The notes under the pieces: model-generated | Seen by the model: the letters and a program-made list of their open reading frames with translations, nothing else | Database searches by the model: none | Told to the model about the DNA's origin: nothing | Shown: positions 44,797 through 54,287 of the stretch, one piece after another | Layout: every line of letters starts with the position of its first letter | How positions within the stretch are numbered: position 1 is the stretch's first letter | Made by a program: the position numbers and the translations under genes | DNA from: Gammaproteobacteria bacterium | Lineage (GTDB): Bacteria; Pseudomonadota; Gammaproteobacteria; S012-40 | Reading direction: 5' to 3' | NCBI GenBank assembly: GCA_015487785.1 | Contig: WFPC01000055.1 | Span: forward strand, 62,001-126,000 | Length of the DNA stretch: 64,000 bases

Positions 44797-45873
44797 ATGC
44801 GTTGTTTGCCGGCCTTGCTGATGGCGCTGCTCCTGCTGGGTGGTTGTGCCAGCCAGCCTGCGGTGATGCGCTATCATGTTCCGGCCGAGCCCCTGGTGTG
44901 GCCACAGGCGCCGGAGCCTCCCCGTTACCGGCTGAGCGGTATTCTGACCGGCGAAGACAATTTTCACCGGCCACCTTCCTCTGCGCAACCTTTCAAGCAG
45001 GCGTTGGCCTGGGTGGTGGGCCTGGTGCTGGGAGAGGAAGTCCCCAGGCGGTTGCAGAAACCCATTTCCGGCTTGTTCGATGCGCGCACGGGGCGTATCT
45101 ACGTGGTGGACATGGGACAGCGGGCGGTCTTCGTGTTCGATCCTGTCGTCGGGCGAGTGAGTATTTGGCGCCATGCCTCGGTCGATGCCGGTTTCGTGGC
45201 GCCGGTGGCCATTGCGCCGGGTCCGGCGGGCGAATTATGGGTGACCGATGCCGAGCGAGGGCGTATCACCCGCCTGGATGCGCAGGGCAACGTGCTGGGA
45301 GAGGTGGGTGCCGGGGTGTTGCAGAGGCCCACCGGCATCGCCCGGGACGAGGAAAATGGCCGAATCTTCGTGGCCGATACACGGGCCCACGATATCAAGG
45401 TGTTTGCCGACGATGGTCGTTTGCTGGCCCGCTGGGGAAAACGTGGGGAGCAGGCCGGTCAGTTCAACGGGCCGACCCACCTGGCCTTCGCCGATGGGCG
45501 GCTCTATGTGGCCGACACCTTGAACTCACGGGTACAGGTGTTCTCCGGCGCGGGCGAGTGGTTGCGCAGCTTTGGCCGGCGCGGACTCTATTTCGGCGAC
45601 ACGCCGCGGCCCAAGGGGGTTGCGCTGGACGGGGCCGGGCGGGTTTACGTTGTAGAATCCTACTATGACTATCTGCTAGTATACGACGCGGAGGGGCGCT
45701 TGCTGCTGCCCTTGGGAGGGACCGGATCCAAGCCCGGTCAGTTCTATCTGCCTGCTGGCGTGTGGACCGATGGTGGCAACAGGGTGTTTGTCGCCGATAT
45801 GTTCAACGGGCGGGTGGTGAGCTTCGAATACATTGGAGAGGACGCGACGGCCTCTGGAGGCGGCGGACAATAA
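44797..45873 (+). CDS. NHL-repeat lipoprotein 3
   Basis: A 358-residue lipoprotein starting MRCLPALLMALLLLGGC (Cys17); a TTG two codons earlier is possible. NHL repeats are clear: PVAIAPGPAGELWVTDAERGRITRLD, PTGIARDEENGRIFVADTRAHDIKVF, PTHLAFADGRLYVADTLNSRVQVF, PKGVALDGAGRVYVVESYYDYLLVY, and PAGVWTDGGNRVFVADMFNGRVVSF. It is closest in plan to NHL protein 1 (both have RRG...GQFN/PAGI motifs). It lies 22 bases before the 12-haem cytochrome. Confidence 0.87.
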   Translation: MRCLPALLMALLLLGGCASQPAVMRYHVPAEPLVWPQAPEPPRYRLSGILTGEDNFHRPPSSAQPFKQALAWVVGLVLGEEVPRRLQKPISGLFDARTGRIYVVDMGQRAVFVFDPVVGRVSIWRHASVDAGFVAPVAIAPGPAGELWVTDAERGRITRLDAQGNVLGEVGAGVLQRPTGIARDEENGRIFVADTRAHDIKVFADDGRLLARWGKRGEQAGQFNGPTHLAFADGRLYVADTLNSRVQVFSGAGEWLRSFGRRGLYFGDTPRPKGVALDGAGRVYVVESYYDYLLVYDAEGRLLLPLGGTGSKPGQFYLPAGVWTDGGNRVFVADMFNGRVVSFEYIGEDATASGGGGQ

Positions 45874-45895
45874 TTACAATGATCGGGCCTGAGCA

Positions 45896-48355
45896 ATGAG
45901 AAACCTGTCAGTGCGCCACATTATCGGCTGGGTCGCCTGTTGCTTGGTGTTGGGGACACCGGTGGCGCATGCCGCCAGCACGGCCTTGGCGCCCGATCGC
46001 ATTGCCGACGTCAGCAATACCAAGCACAATTTCTCCGCCGACGCACCGGATCTGCTCACCGGTGAGACCCGTGAGGTCAAGGCGCAGTCACAGAAGGAAG
46101 TCTGTGTGTTCTGCCATACGCCTCACTTCGCCAACACCGAGGTGGCGGCACCGCTGTGGAACCGCGCCCTGTCCAGTGAAACCTACACGGTCTACGATTC
46201 ATCCTCCATGGATGCCGACATGTCGGCATCGCCGCAGCCGGGGACCAGTTCCAAGCTGTGTCTGTCCTGCCACGATGGCACCCTGGCCATCGGCTCGGTG
46301 AACTCGGCCGGTGGCGGGGCCGATCTGCAGGTGGATGCCAACGGCGTCATCACTGGCATCAATCCCACCAGTATCGACATGCTCAACGGGGTGACTACCA
46401 TGCCCGCGGGTGAGGGGGTCGATACCGGGTTTACCCGCAATCTGGGTACCGACCTCTCCAACGACCACCCCATTGGCTTCGAGTACGATGCCACCCTGGC
46501 CAGCAACGATGGCGAGCTGGCCGATCCCACCACCGCCAGTGAAATCGATTCCCGCCTGGGACGGCAGGCGGCAGGGGCTGGAACCCAGACCAAGACCCAT
46601 ATCGCTGTGCCGTTGGAAAACGGCAAGCTGGAATGCACCAGCTGCCACGACCCGCATATTCGGGGCACCAATGGTGACGAAGGCAAGAATATCAAGTTTC
46701 TGCGTCTGAACCGTTTCCAGAAGGCTCAGGCCAGCGACGATGGTTTTGCCATCGATACCGACATGAATTGCCTGGCCTGTCACCGCAAGCCGGGTTGGGC
46801 TCAATCGGCCCATGCCCATCCACTGGTGGCCGATGAACGGTATACCCAGGATGCGGCTCAATTACGCGAGTTCCCGCTGGACACCCAGGTGTGGGAAGCC
46901 GGTTGCCTGAACTGCCACGATTCCCACACGGTGCCCGGTGCCCCGCGCTTGTTGCGCGAGGCCACTGACAGTACCGAAAGTCCCAAGCAGGCCGGCAATG
47001 CCGCCAGCGAAGAGGCCTGCTATCAATGCCATTCCTCCACGGGCGTATTGCAGGATCTCAGTACCGTGGCGGACGTGGAGACGGCCTTCAAGAACAGCGC
47101 GGTGAGCATGCCCATCGGCGGTGACGAGGTACACGATGTCAGTGACGCCAATCTCAACGAAGCCCAGGGATTGCTGGGCAAGGTGAGCGAGGGGGGGGCG
47201 TTGGGCAATCGTCACGTGGAATGCAGCGACTGTCACAATCCTCACCGCATGATCAAGAACACGGTATTCAATGGTGATGCCGCCACGCCAGACGCTTCCG
47301 GCACCCATGTCCATGCTGCCGGCACCGAGCATTCCAATATCGCCTCTGGGGTGCTGCGTGGTGGCATCGGGGTGGAACCCACTGGTTATGCCAGTGACGC
47401 CTTCACTGCCAAGCCCACGGGTTTTCTGGTCAAGCAGGGAGACCCTGGTGCCAATGGCTCCAGTGACATCAACGAACCCTATGTGACGCGGGAATACCAG
47501 GTTTGCCTGCGCTGTCATTCGGAGTACGCCTATGATACCCCTCCCAGTCTGGGGTTGAGTGACAGCGGTACGCCGTCGGGTACCAACGGCCTGACCCAGT
47601 ATACCGATCAGGCCATGGAGTTCCAGGCGCCCACGGGGCATCAAGGCGATGGTACCTCGGCCACCGATCCGGGCGTGGGGGCGGCCTATCAGACCAATAA
47701 TCATCGCAGTTGGCACCCGGTAATGGCGGCCACGGGCCGTACCGCGGGTCTGGATGCCTATCTGACGCCCTTCGACCAGGGGGTGGGCAACCAGACCATG
47801 TACTGTTCCGACTGTCATGGCGCAGCCACCTCACCCGGTACCGTCGAGCCGGGCACCGGCCAGACCTGGGGTCCCCATGGCTCCAACAATCCCTTCCTGC
47901 TCACGGGCAAGTGGAACGGTTCCACGGGTACCGGGCAGACCGATGGTCTGTGTTTCCAGTGCCATGACTACGATCAATACGCCAACCCTGCCACCGTTTC
48001 TGCCAGCGTGGTGGCCAGCGGTTTCGCCTGTGCCGACACGAGTTGCATCACCAGTGGCGACACGGGCCTGAGCAAGAACCTGCACATCTTTCATGCCACC
48101 GCGGCGGGCGGAGGCAATGTGCGCTGCATGGACTGCCATACCAGCGTGCCCCATGGCTGGAAGAACAAGGCCTTGCTGGTCAATCTGAACGATGTGGGTC
48201 CCGAGGCCGGACAAGTCGCGGGTACCCCGGCGCCCAGTTACCCCTATTCGCAGGAGCCCTACTATCTCGAGGCCAAGCTGAAGGTCAACGCCTTCAAGGC
48301 CAGTGGCAACTGGCAGAAATCCGACTGCGGCAGCTCGGGTTGTCATCTGCCTTGA
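45896..48355 (+). CDS. Large multihaem c-type cytochrome (11 CXXCH + 1 CX4CH)
   Basis: An 819-residue exported cytochrome (signal peptide to about AHA-ASTAL). Eleven CXXCH sites can be read in order: CVFCH, CLSCH, CTSCH, CLACH, CLNCH, CYQCH, CSDCH, CLRCH, CSDCH, CFQCH and CMDCH. A twelfth, CGSSGCH, is a CX4CH site three residues from the C-terminus. Several are of the paired CHDPH/CHNPH type seen in cytochrome c3/NrfB-like domains. The first ~240 residues resemble the tetrahaem cytochrome at 36361. A second CX4C (CADTSC) lacks the following His and is probably not a haem site. Size and site number fit an outer-face or conduit cytochrome. Confidence 0.93.
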   Translation: MRNLSVRHIIGWVACCLVLGTPVAHAASTALAPDRIADVSNTKHNFSADAPDLLTGETREVKAQSQKEVCVFCHTPHFANTEVAAPLWNRALSSETYTVYDSSSMDADMSASPQPGTSSKLCLSCHDGTLAIGSVNSAGGGADLQVDANGVITGINPTSIDMLNGVTTMPAGEGVDTGFTRNLGTDLSNDHPIGFEYDATLASNDGELADPTTASEIDSRLGRQAAGAGTQTKTHIAVPLENGKLECTSCHDPHIRGTNGDEGKNIKFLRLNRFQKAQASDDGFAIDTDMNCLACHRKPGWAQSAHAHPLVADERYTQDAAQLREFPLDTQVWEAGCLNCHDSHTVPGAPRLLREATDSTESPKQAGNAASEEACYQCHSSTGVLQDLSTVADVETAFKNSAVSMPIGGDEVHDVSDANLNEAQGLLGKVSEGGALGNRHVECSDCHNPHRMIKNTVFNGDAATPDASGTHVHAAGTEHSNIASGVLRGGIGVEPTGYASDAFTAKPTGFLVKQGDPGANGSSDINEPYVTREYQVCLRCHSEYAYDTPPSLGLSDSGTPSGTNGLTQYTDQAMEFQAPTGHQGDGTSATDPGVGAAYQTNNHRSWHPVMAATGRTAGLDAYLTPFDQGVGNQTMYCSDCHGAATSPGTVEPGTGQTWGPHGSNNPFLLTGKWNGSTGTGQTDGLCFQCHDYDQYANPATVSASVVASGFACADTSCITSGDTGLSKNLHIFHATAAGGGNVRCMDCHTSVPHGWKNKALLVNLNDVGPEAGQVAGTPAPSYPYSQEPYYLEAKLKVNAFKASGNWQKSDCGSSGCHLP

Positions 48356-48610
48356 AGGCAGAGGCCTGGCCGCTACCGATCTCCCTCGTTTTTTTGTGTG
48401 TCTAGGCCGGTTTTTCCTAGTGTCGAGCTCGTCGGGCTATGGTCTCATCCTACTGAATTAAAAGGCATCGTTTCCTTTTTGTGTTGGCTTCTCCGGGATC
48501 TGGCCAGGCTAGAGTCCGCGGTCGCTTGCTGCTAGAATGCGGCTTTTGTTTTGCGCCGAGGCGAATCCCATGACGGGGAAACACAGACAGCATCCAACAA
48601 GGGGGCGCGC
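48356..48610. other. Spacer between the multihaem cytochrome and ccmA
   Basis: 255 bases without a supported gene. It holds a T7 run (48389-48396) with only a weak preceding stem, and no strong promoter that I can assign to the ccm operon. The track ORF starting at 48551 uses an early start inside this spacer. Confidence 0.4.
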
Positions 48611-49246
48611 ATGTTAGAAGCCGAAGGGCTGGTCTGCGAGCGCGGTGACCGGATTCTGTTTGCCAATGTGGGTTTTCGGTTGAACGCGGGGGAACTCCTG
48701 CACGTCAAGGGGGTCAATGGCAGTGGTAAGACATCCTTGCTGAGGATGTTGTGCGGGCTCGTGGCTCCGGCAGCCGGAGAAATTCGCTGGCGAGGCGAAA
48801 ATATCCGCAAACAAAAAGAAGAGTACAACCGGGAACTGCTCTACATCGGCCATCAGGCCGGCATCAAGGCGGAGTTGACGGCGCTGGAGAATCTCAAGCT
48901 TTCCTGTGCCCTGAACGATGCCGGGATCGATGACGACCAGGCCTGGCGGGCGCTGGGGGACATTGGTCTTGGCGGGCGCGAGGAGCTGCCCAGCAAGGTG
49001 TTGTCCCAGGGTCAGCAACGGCGGGTGGCGCTGGCGCGGATGCTGGTGAGCCGGGCGCCGCTATGGATCCTGGACGAACCTTTCACCGCGCTGGATGTGA
49101 AGGCGGTGGCGCAATTGGAGCAGGTTCTGGGAGCGCATTTGCAACAGGGAGGCTACATCGTTCTGACCACACACCAGAATTTCACCCTGAGCCAGGGTCG
49201 TCTGCGCATGTTACACCTGGGGCCCAGCCCGGAGTCTGGCCCATGA
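48611..49246 (+). CDS. ccmA: Cytochrome c maturation ATPase CcmA
   Basis: A 211-residue ABC ATPase that, with CcmB, drives release of haem-loaded CcmE from CcmC. Walker A is GVNGSGKTS, signature LSQGQQRRVALARML and Walker B LWILDEPFTALD. The N-terminus MLEAEGLVCERGDRILF matches CcmA; the ORF track start is 20 codons too early. It opens the ccmABCDEFGHI operon, and its stop overlaps ccmB as ATGA. Confidence 0.95.
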   Translation: MLEAEGLVCERGDRILFANVGFRLNAGELLHVKGVNGSGKTSLLRMLCGLVAPAAGEIRWRGENIRKQKEEYNRELLYIGHQAGIKAELTALENLKLSCALNDAGIDDDQAWRALGDIGLGGREELPSKVLSQGQQRRVALARMLVSRAPLWILDEPFTALDVKAVAQLEQVLGAHLQQGGYIVLTTHQNFTLSQGRLRMLHLGPSPESGP

Positions 49247-49911
49247 TGGGCGTGCTGCGCTGGTTGTTGTGGCGGGATCTCACCCTGGCCATGCGGCGCA
49301 AGGCCGAGGTTTTGACGGCCTTGTTCTTTTTTGTCATTGTAGTGAGCCTTTTTCCGCTGGGGGTGGGTCCGGAAATGGATACCCTGAGCGAGATTGGGCC
49401 CGGTGTATTATGGGTGGCGGCCTTGCTGGCCTCCATGTTGTCGCTCAACCGCCTGTTTGCGGATGACTATGCCGATGGCACCCTGGAGCAACTGTTGCTG
49501 TCGAGTCAGCCGTTGCCCATGGTGGTCCTGAGCAAGGTTCTTGCCCACTGGCTGGTCAGCGGCTTTCCCCTGGTGCTCATATCCCCGGTATTGGGTATGC
49601 AGCTGGGGCTGGATTGGGAGAGTCTGGTGATCCTGGTTGTCACCTTGTTGCTGGGTACACCGGTGCTCAGTCTGATCGGGGCGGTGGGGGCAGGGCTCAC
49701 CCTGGGGGTGCGTGGCGGAGGTGTATTGTTGTCCTTGCTGGTGTTGCCCCTGTATATTCCGGTGCTGATCTTCGGCGCCGGCGCGGTGGAGGCCGCGCGT
49801 TCGGGTTTGGGAGCGGATGCCCATGTATCACTGCTGGGCGCGTTTTTGGTGTTGGCATTGCTGTTGGCACCCTGGGGAGGGGCTGCGGCCCTGAGAATCT
49901 CATTAGATTGA
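49243..49911 (+). CDS. ccmB: Haem exporter permease CcmB
   Basis: A 222-residue inner-membrane protein with six membrane segments, partner of CcmA. The motifs RDLTLAMRRKAEVLTALFFFVIVVSLFPLGVGP and ADDYADGTLEQLLLSSQPL are typical of CcmB. ORF track start at 49063 lies within ccmA; the correct ATG at 49243 overlaps the ccmA stop. Confidence 0.94.
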   Translation: MMGVLRWLLWRDLTLAMRRKAEVLTALFFFVIVVSLFPLGVGPEMDTLSEIGPGVLWVAALLASMLSLNRLFADDYADGTLEQLLLSSQPLPMVVLSKVLAHWLVSGFPLVLISPVLGMQLGLDWESLVILVVTLLLGTPVLSLIGAVGAGLTLGVRGGGVLLSLLVLPLYIPVLIFGAGAVEAARSGLGADAHVSLLGAFLVLALLLAPWGGAAALRISLD

Positions 49912-49913
49912 TT

Positions 49914-50666
49914 ATGCAACTGTTTAGCAAAGCATTCTGGCTACAGTTTTCCTCGCCCAAGGCGTTCTATCCTTTTGCAGGAAAACTGATTCCCTGGTTC
50001 ACCGCGCTGGCTGCCGTATTTGCCGTGGTGGGCTTGTACTTGAGCTTCTTCGTGGCACCCACCGACTATCAACAGGGAGAGAGCTATCGCATCATGTTCA
50101 TCCATGTGCCGGCGGCCTGGATGTCCATGTTCATCTACCTGGTGATGTGCATCTATGCCGGCCTGGGGCTGGTGCTGAATACCCGCCTGTCCAACATGAT
50201 GGCTGCGGCCCTGGCGCCCACTGGCGCCATGTTCACCTTTCTCGCCTTGTGGACCGGTGCTCTGTGGGGCAAGCCCACCTGGGGGACCTACTGGGTGTGG
50301 GATGCCCGCCTGACCTCGGAACTGATTCTGTTGTTTCTGTATTTCGGTTACATCGCCCTGCAGGCGGCCATCGATGACCCGCAGCGGGCAGCCCGCGCCA
50401 GTGGTTTGTTGGCCATCGTCGGTGTGATCAATATTCCCATCATCTATTTTTCCGTGCAGTGGTGGAACACCTTGCACCAGGGTGCCTCGGTGACGGTGAC
50501 GCAAGCGCCCACCATGGCGGCCACCATGTTTGCGGCCATGATCGTAATGACCTTGGCATTCTGGATGTATACCATTGCCGTGGCCCTGGTGCGGGTGCGT
50601 CAGTTGATTCTGGAGCGTGAGCGTCATGCGGCCTGGGTGTTGGAGTTGGCGGAGGCCGAGAAATGA
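49914..50666 (+). CDS. ccmC: Haem-handling protein CcmC
   Basis: A 250-residue membrane protein with six segments that attaches haem to CcmE. The tryptophan-rich WWD motif reads WGTYWVWDARLTSELILLFLY, and the two periplasmic His ligands are seen in FIHVPAAWMSMF and WNTLHQGASV. ATG 49914 is 3 bases after ccmB's stop; the ORF track start is within ccmB. It overlaps ccmD as ATGA. Confidence 0.95.
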   Translation: MQLFSKAFWLQFSSPKAFYPFAGKLIPWFTALAAVFAVVGLYLSFFVAPTDYQQGESYRIMFIHVPAAWMSMFIYLVMCIYAGLGLVLNTRLSNMMAAALAPTGAMFTFLALWTGALWGKPTWGTYWVWDARLTSELILLFLYFGYIALQAAIDDPQRAARASGLLAIVGVINIPIIYFSVQWWNTLHQGASVTVTQAPTMAATMFAAMIVMTLAFWMYTIAVALVRVRQLILERERHAAWVLELAEAEK

Positions 50667-50857
50667 ACTGGGGATCGTTTGCAGATTTCCTCGCCATGGG
50701 AGGTTATGCCTTCTACGTGTGGGGGTCCTATGGGGTGACAGCCCTGTTCCTGCTGATCGAGGTGGTGTTGTTGATGAAACGCCGCCGGACCCTGATGCAG
50801 CGTTTGCTGCGTCTGGCGCGGATAAATAGAGAGGGCGGATATGAAAGCAAGACATAA
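50663..50857 (+). CDS. ccmD: CcmD
   Basis: A 64-residue small membrane protein with one segment ([25 protein letters not shown]) and a basic C-terminal tail. It is the small subunit that ties CcmE to CcmABC. Position between ccmC and ccmE and the YVWGSYG..A motif identify it. It overlaps both neighbours. Confidence 0.92.
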   Translation: MNWGSFADFLAMGGYAFYVWGSYGVTALFLLIEVVLLMKRRRTLMQRLLRLARINREGGYESKT

Positions 50858-51302
50858 GAGATTGGCCTTTATCGGTGTCGGCCTGGCGGGTCTGGCGATC
50901 ATTGCCGCCTTGTTGCTGAATGTATTCAACAGCAACATGGTATTCTTCTTCAGCCCCACCGATGTGAAGGAAGGCAAGGCGCCGGTGGATCGTGAGTTTC
51001 GCCTCGGAGGGCTGGTGGAAGAAGGTTCCCTCAGCCGGGAAGACGATGGATTGACGGTGAATTTCAATGTCACCGATGGGGCCGAGACCATTCGCGTGAC
51101 CTATACCGGTATTCTGCCGGATCTGTTTCGCGAGGGACAGGGTGTGGTGGCCCAAGGCAAATTGGAGGGCGGTGTGTTCATGGCTTCCGAAGTGCTGGCC
51201 AAGCACGACGAAAACTACATGCCGCCGGAAGTGGCGGAAGCCTTGGAGAAGGGCAAGGCGCGGGCCGCCCAACAGAGTGGAGCGGGAGGTGTCGCGCAAT
51301 GA
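50841..51302 (+). CDS. ccmE: Haem chaperone CcmE
   Basis: A 153-residue periplasmic OB-fold protein with an N-terminal membrane anchor. The haem-binding motif is [14 protein letters not shown], in which His binds haem covalently and Tyr is an axial ligand. [12 protein letters not shown] and [21 protein letters not shown] are conserved family blocks. It carries haem from CcmC to CcmF. Confidence 0.95.
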   Translation: MKARHKRLAFIGVGLAGLAIIAALLLNVFNSNMVFFFSPTDVKEGKAPVDREFRLGGLVEEGSLSREDDGLTVNFNVTDGAETIRVTYTGILPDLFREGQGVVAQGKLEGGVFMASEVLAKHDENYMPPEVAEALEKGKARAAQQSGAGGVAQ

Positions 51303-53302
51303 TACCCGAGATTGGACATTTTGCCCTGATCATTGCCCTGGGGCTGGCGATGGTGCAATTCGTGCTGCCCCTGGTCGGGGCGCACCGGGGCAACCAGAGC
51401 TTGATGGCGGTCGCCCGCCCGGCGGCCCAGGGACAGTTCGTGTTCGTGGCCATTGCCTTTGGGGCCCTGGTGACGAGCTTCGTCAACAACGATTTTTCCG
51501 TGCTCTACACAGCCAATCACTCCAATTCCATGCTGCCCCTGTTGTACCGGGTGTCGGCCGTATGGGGTGGCCATGAGGGATCACTCTTGCTGTGGGTGTT
51601 GATGCTGACGGCTTGGGGCGTGGCGGTTTCGGTGTTCAGTCGCCGCCTGCCCCTGGATATGGTGGCTCGGGTATTGGGGGTGTTGGGTTTTATCTCCATA
51701 GGTTTCTATCTGTTTATGCTGATCACCTCCAATCCCTTCGAGCGCCTGATTCCACCGGTGCCGGATGGCCGCGACCTCAACCCCCTGTTGCAGGATCCGG
51801 GGCTGGCCATTCATCCGCCCATGCTCTACATGGGGTATGTGGGTTTTTCGGTGGCTTTCGCCTTTGCCATTGCGGCGCTGCTGAGCGGCAAGATGGATGC
51901 CACCTGGGCGCGCTGGTCCCGCCCCTGGACCACCATTGCCTGGGTATTCCTGACCCTGGGCATCGCCCTGGGTAGCTGGTGGGCCTATTACGAGCTGGGC
52001 TGGGGTGGCTGGTGGTTCTGGGATCCGGTGGAAAACGCCTCCTTCATGCCCTGGTTGGTGGGCACCGCCCTGATGCATTCCTTGGCAGTGACCGAGAAGC
52101 GGGGCAGCTTCAAGAACTGGACCGTGTTGCTGGCTATTTTCGCTTTCTCGCTCAGCCTGCTGGGGACCTTCCTGGTGCGTTCCGGTGTGCTGACCTCGGT
52201 GCATGCCTTCGCCTCCGATCCATCCCGGGGCATGGCGATATTGATTTTCCTGTGTGTGGTCATCGGTGGCTCCTTGCTGCTGTATGCCTGGCGGGCGCCC
52301 AAGGTGGGACTGGGAGGCAGGTTCGCCCTGGTCTCGCGGGAATCCATGTTGCTGGCCAACAACGTGTTGTTGGTGGTGGCCTGTGGCGCGGTGTTGCTGG
52401 GCACGCTCTATCCCCTGGTGCTGGATTCCCTGGGGTATGGCAAGATCTCCGTTGGTCCGCCCTATTTTAACGCCGTGTTCGTGCCTCTGATGACGCCGTT
52501 GATTTTTCTCATGGGCGTGGGGCCACTGGCGCGCTGGAAAAAGGCTAGCGTGCCGGAATTGGCCGAACGCCTGAAATGGGCGGCAGGTGTCAGCGTGGTG
52601 ACCGCGGCCCTGGTGCCCATGGTGATGGGTGAATGGTCGTTCATGGTCAGCCTGGGCATTCTGATGGCGGCCTGGATCGTGGCCAGTGTGTTTGCCGGCA
52701 TCAGCCAGCGCATTCGCCAGCGTGCCAAGGCCGGCGTGGCGGCGCGGGGCAGCATCTCGCGCAGCTACTACGGCATGCAGCTGGCGCATCTGGGGGTGGC
52801 CGTGTTCATCGTCGGTGTGACCCTGGTGATGGGCTATGAGGAAGAGCGCGATGTGCGCATGGAAGTGGGTGATACGGTGACCGTGGGAGGGTATGTGTTT
52901 CGCTTCGATGGCATCACCGAGGCACAAGGGCCCAATTATATTGCCGAACGCGGGCGTATCACGGTGACCCTGGACGGTCGCGAGGTCAGCGTGCTGTATC
53001 CCGAAAAACGTTATTACAACGTGCAACAGCAGGTGATGACCGAAGCCGCCATCGATACGGGATTCTTCGGCGATCTGTATGTTTCCCTGGGCGAGCCTGC
53101 CGGCCGTGGGGGGTGGAGTGTACGGGTGTACTACAAGCCCTTCGTGGACTGGATCTGGGGTGGCTGCGTATTGATGGGGCTGGGTGGCCTGTTTGCCGTC
53201 AGCGACAAGCGTTACCGCATTGCCGCGCGGCGTGAGAAGCGCCTGGCGGCGGAGAAATCCCGTGACGCCATGGGTGCCACGGCATCGAAGGTGAATGCCT
53301 GA
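51299..53302 (+). CDS. ccmF: Cytochrome c haem lyase CcmF
   Basis: A 667-residue membrane protein of about 15 segments that joins haem to apocytochromes together with CcmH and CcmI. The WWD domain reads [19 protein letters not shown], with His-rich regions such as [14 protein letters not shown]-like '[13 protein letters not shown]' and [15 protein letters not shown]. The ATG overlaps the ccmE stop, and the ATG of ccmG overlaps its own stop. Confidence 0.95.
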   Translation: MIPEIGHFALIIALGLAMVQFVLPLVGAHRGNQSLMAVARPAAQGQFVFVAIAFGALVTSFVNNDFSVLYTANHSNSMLPLLYRVSAVWGGHEGSLLLWVLMLTAWGVAVSVFSRRLPLDMVARVLGVLGFISIGFYLFMLITSNPFERLIPPVPDGRDLNPLLQDPGLAIHPPMLYMGYVGFSVAFAFAIAALLSGKMDATWARWSRPWTTIAWVFLTLGIALGSWWAYYELGWGGWWFWDPVENASFMPWLVGTALMHSLAVTEKRGSFKNWTVLLAIFAFSLSLLGTFLVRSGVLTSVHAFASDPSRGMAILIFLCVVIGGSLLLYAWRAPKVGLGGRFALVSRESMLLANNVLLVVACGAVLLGTLYPLVLDSLGYGKISVGPPYFNAVFVPLMTPLIFLMGVGPLARWKKASVPELAERLKWAAGVSVVTAALVPMVMGEWSFMVSLGILMAAWIVASVFAGISQRIRQRAKAGVAARGSISRSYYGMQLAHLGVAVFIVGVTLVMGYEEERDVRMEVGDTVTVGGYVFRFDGITEAQGPNYIAERGRITVTLDGREVSVLYPEKRYYNVQQQVMTEAAIDTGFFGDLYVSLGEPAGRGGWSVRVYYKPFVDWIWGGCVLMGLGGLFAVSDKRYRIAARREKRLAAEKSRDAMGATASKVNA

Positions 53303-53823
53303 TGTTACGATTCATTGCACCGTTGTTGATTTTCGGCCTGATCGCGGCGTTTTTCTTCGTTGGCCTGGATCGGGATCCCACCAAGTTGCCTTCGGCCCTG
53401 ATCGACAAGCCGGCGCCGGCGTTTACCCTGCCGCAACTGCATCAGCCGGAGCAGAGTTTCTCGCCTGAACAGATGAAGGGCAAGGTCTGGCTGCTCAATG
53501 TATGGGCCTCCTGGTGTGCGGCCTGCCGTACGGAGCATCCCCTGTTCATGGAGCTGTCGCGCAAGGGCGTGCCATTGTACGGCCTCAATTACAAGGACAA
53601 GCGCAAGGATGCCCTGCAGTGGCTGCAGCAACTGGGTAATCCCTATCGGGTGAGTGTTTCCGATTTCACTGGCGACGTGGGTATCGATTACGGTGTCTAT
53701 GGGGTGCCGGAAACCTTCGTTATCGACAAGCAGGGCATTATTCGCTACAAGCATGTGGGCCCGATTTCCCGTCAGGACTGGGAAAACACCATTGAACCCA
53801 TCATCAAGGAGTTGCAGGGGTGA
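53302..53823 (+). CDS. ccmG: Thiol:disulfide interchange protein CcmG/DsbE
   Basis: A 173-residue membrane-anchored thioredoxin-like protein that keeps CXXCH cysteines reduced. The active site is WASWCAACRTEHP, preceded by NVWASW, with the cis-Pro region YGVYGVPETFVID. The acidic-residue insert characteristic of CcmG is present (TGDVGIDYGVYG). Overlaps ccmH by a GTG start. Confidence 0.94.
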   Translation: MLRFIAPLLIFGLIAAFFFVGLDRDPTKLPSALIDKPAPAFTLPQLHQPEQSFSPEQMKGKVWLLNVWASWCAACRTEHPLFMELSRKGVPLYGLNYKDKRKDALQWLQQLGNPYRVSVSDFTGDVGIDYGVYGVPETFVIDKQGIIRYKHVGPISRQDWENTIEPIIKELQG

Positions 53824-54287
53824 AACGTATTCTACTCGCTGTGGTATTCGCGGCCACCGTGACGCCGGTGACGGCCAAGGAAGCCGAACCCTTGGAAGAT
53901 CCAGTCTACCAGGAACGCTTCGAGGCCCTGACCAAGGAGCTACGCTGTCTCAAGTGCCAGAACCAGACCATCTTCGATTCCAAGGCCGGCCTGGCCGACG
54001 ACCTGCGCCGCCAGATCAGGGAGCAGATGTACCAGGGCAAGAGCGACGAGGAAATCGTCGACTACCTGGTGGCGCGTTATGGTGATTTCGTGCGCTACCG
54101 GCCGGACTTCAAGGCCTCCACCTTGTTCCTGTGGGTGGGCCCCTTCCTGTTTCTCGTCATCGGCATCGCCATGCTGGTGCACCAGATCCGCAAGCGCCGC
54201 AGCGTGGAAGACGTTGCCCCCCTGAGTGAGGAAGAGGCCAAGCGCGTGCGGGCGTTGATCGATACTCAAGGCGGAGAAAAGAATTAA
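53820..54287 (+). CDS. ccmH: CcmH (thioredoxin-like apocytochrome reductant)
   Basis: A 155-residue protein beginning at GTG 53820. The redox motif is LRCLKCQNQTIFDS, followed by YGDFVRYRP and a membrane segment (TLFLWVGPFLFLVIGIAMLV). It passes electrons to apocytochrome cysteines with CcmG. No C-terminal TPR part is fused; that function is in the separate ccmI, as in many proteobacteria. Confidence 0.94.
   Translation: MKRILLAVVFAATVTPVTAKEAEPLEDPVYQERFEALTKELRCLKCQNQTIFDSKAGLADDLRRQIREQMYQGKSDEEIVDYLVARYGDFVRYRPDFKASTLFLWVGPFLFLVIGIAMLVHQIRKRRSVEDVAPLSEEEAKRVRALIDTQGGEKN

Noticed and set aside
48000-48060. CADTSC as a thirteenth haem site
   Set aside because: The His that must follow the second Cys is absent (Ile instead).
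51581-53026. 481-residue minus-strand ORF opposite ccmF
   Set aside because: Shadow of ccmF; His/Gly/Gln-rich with no motif.
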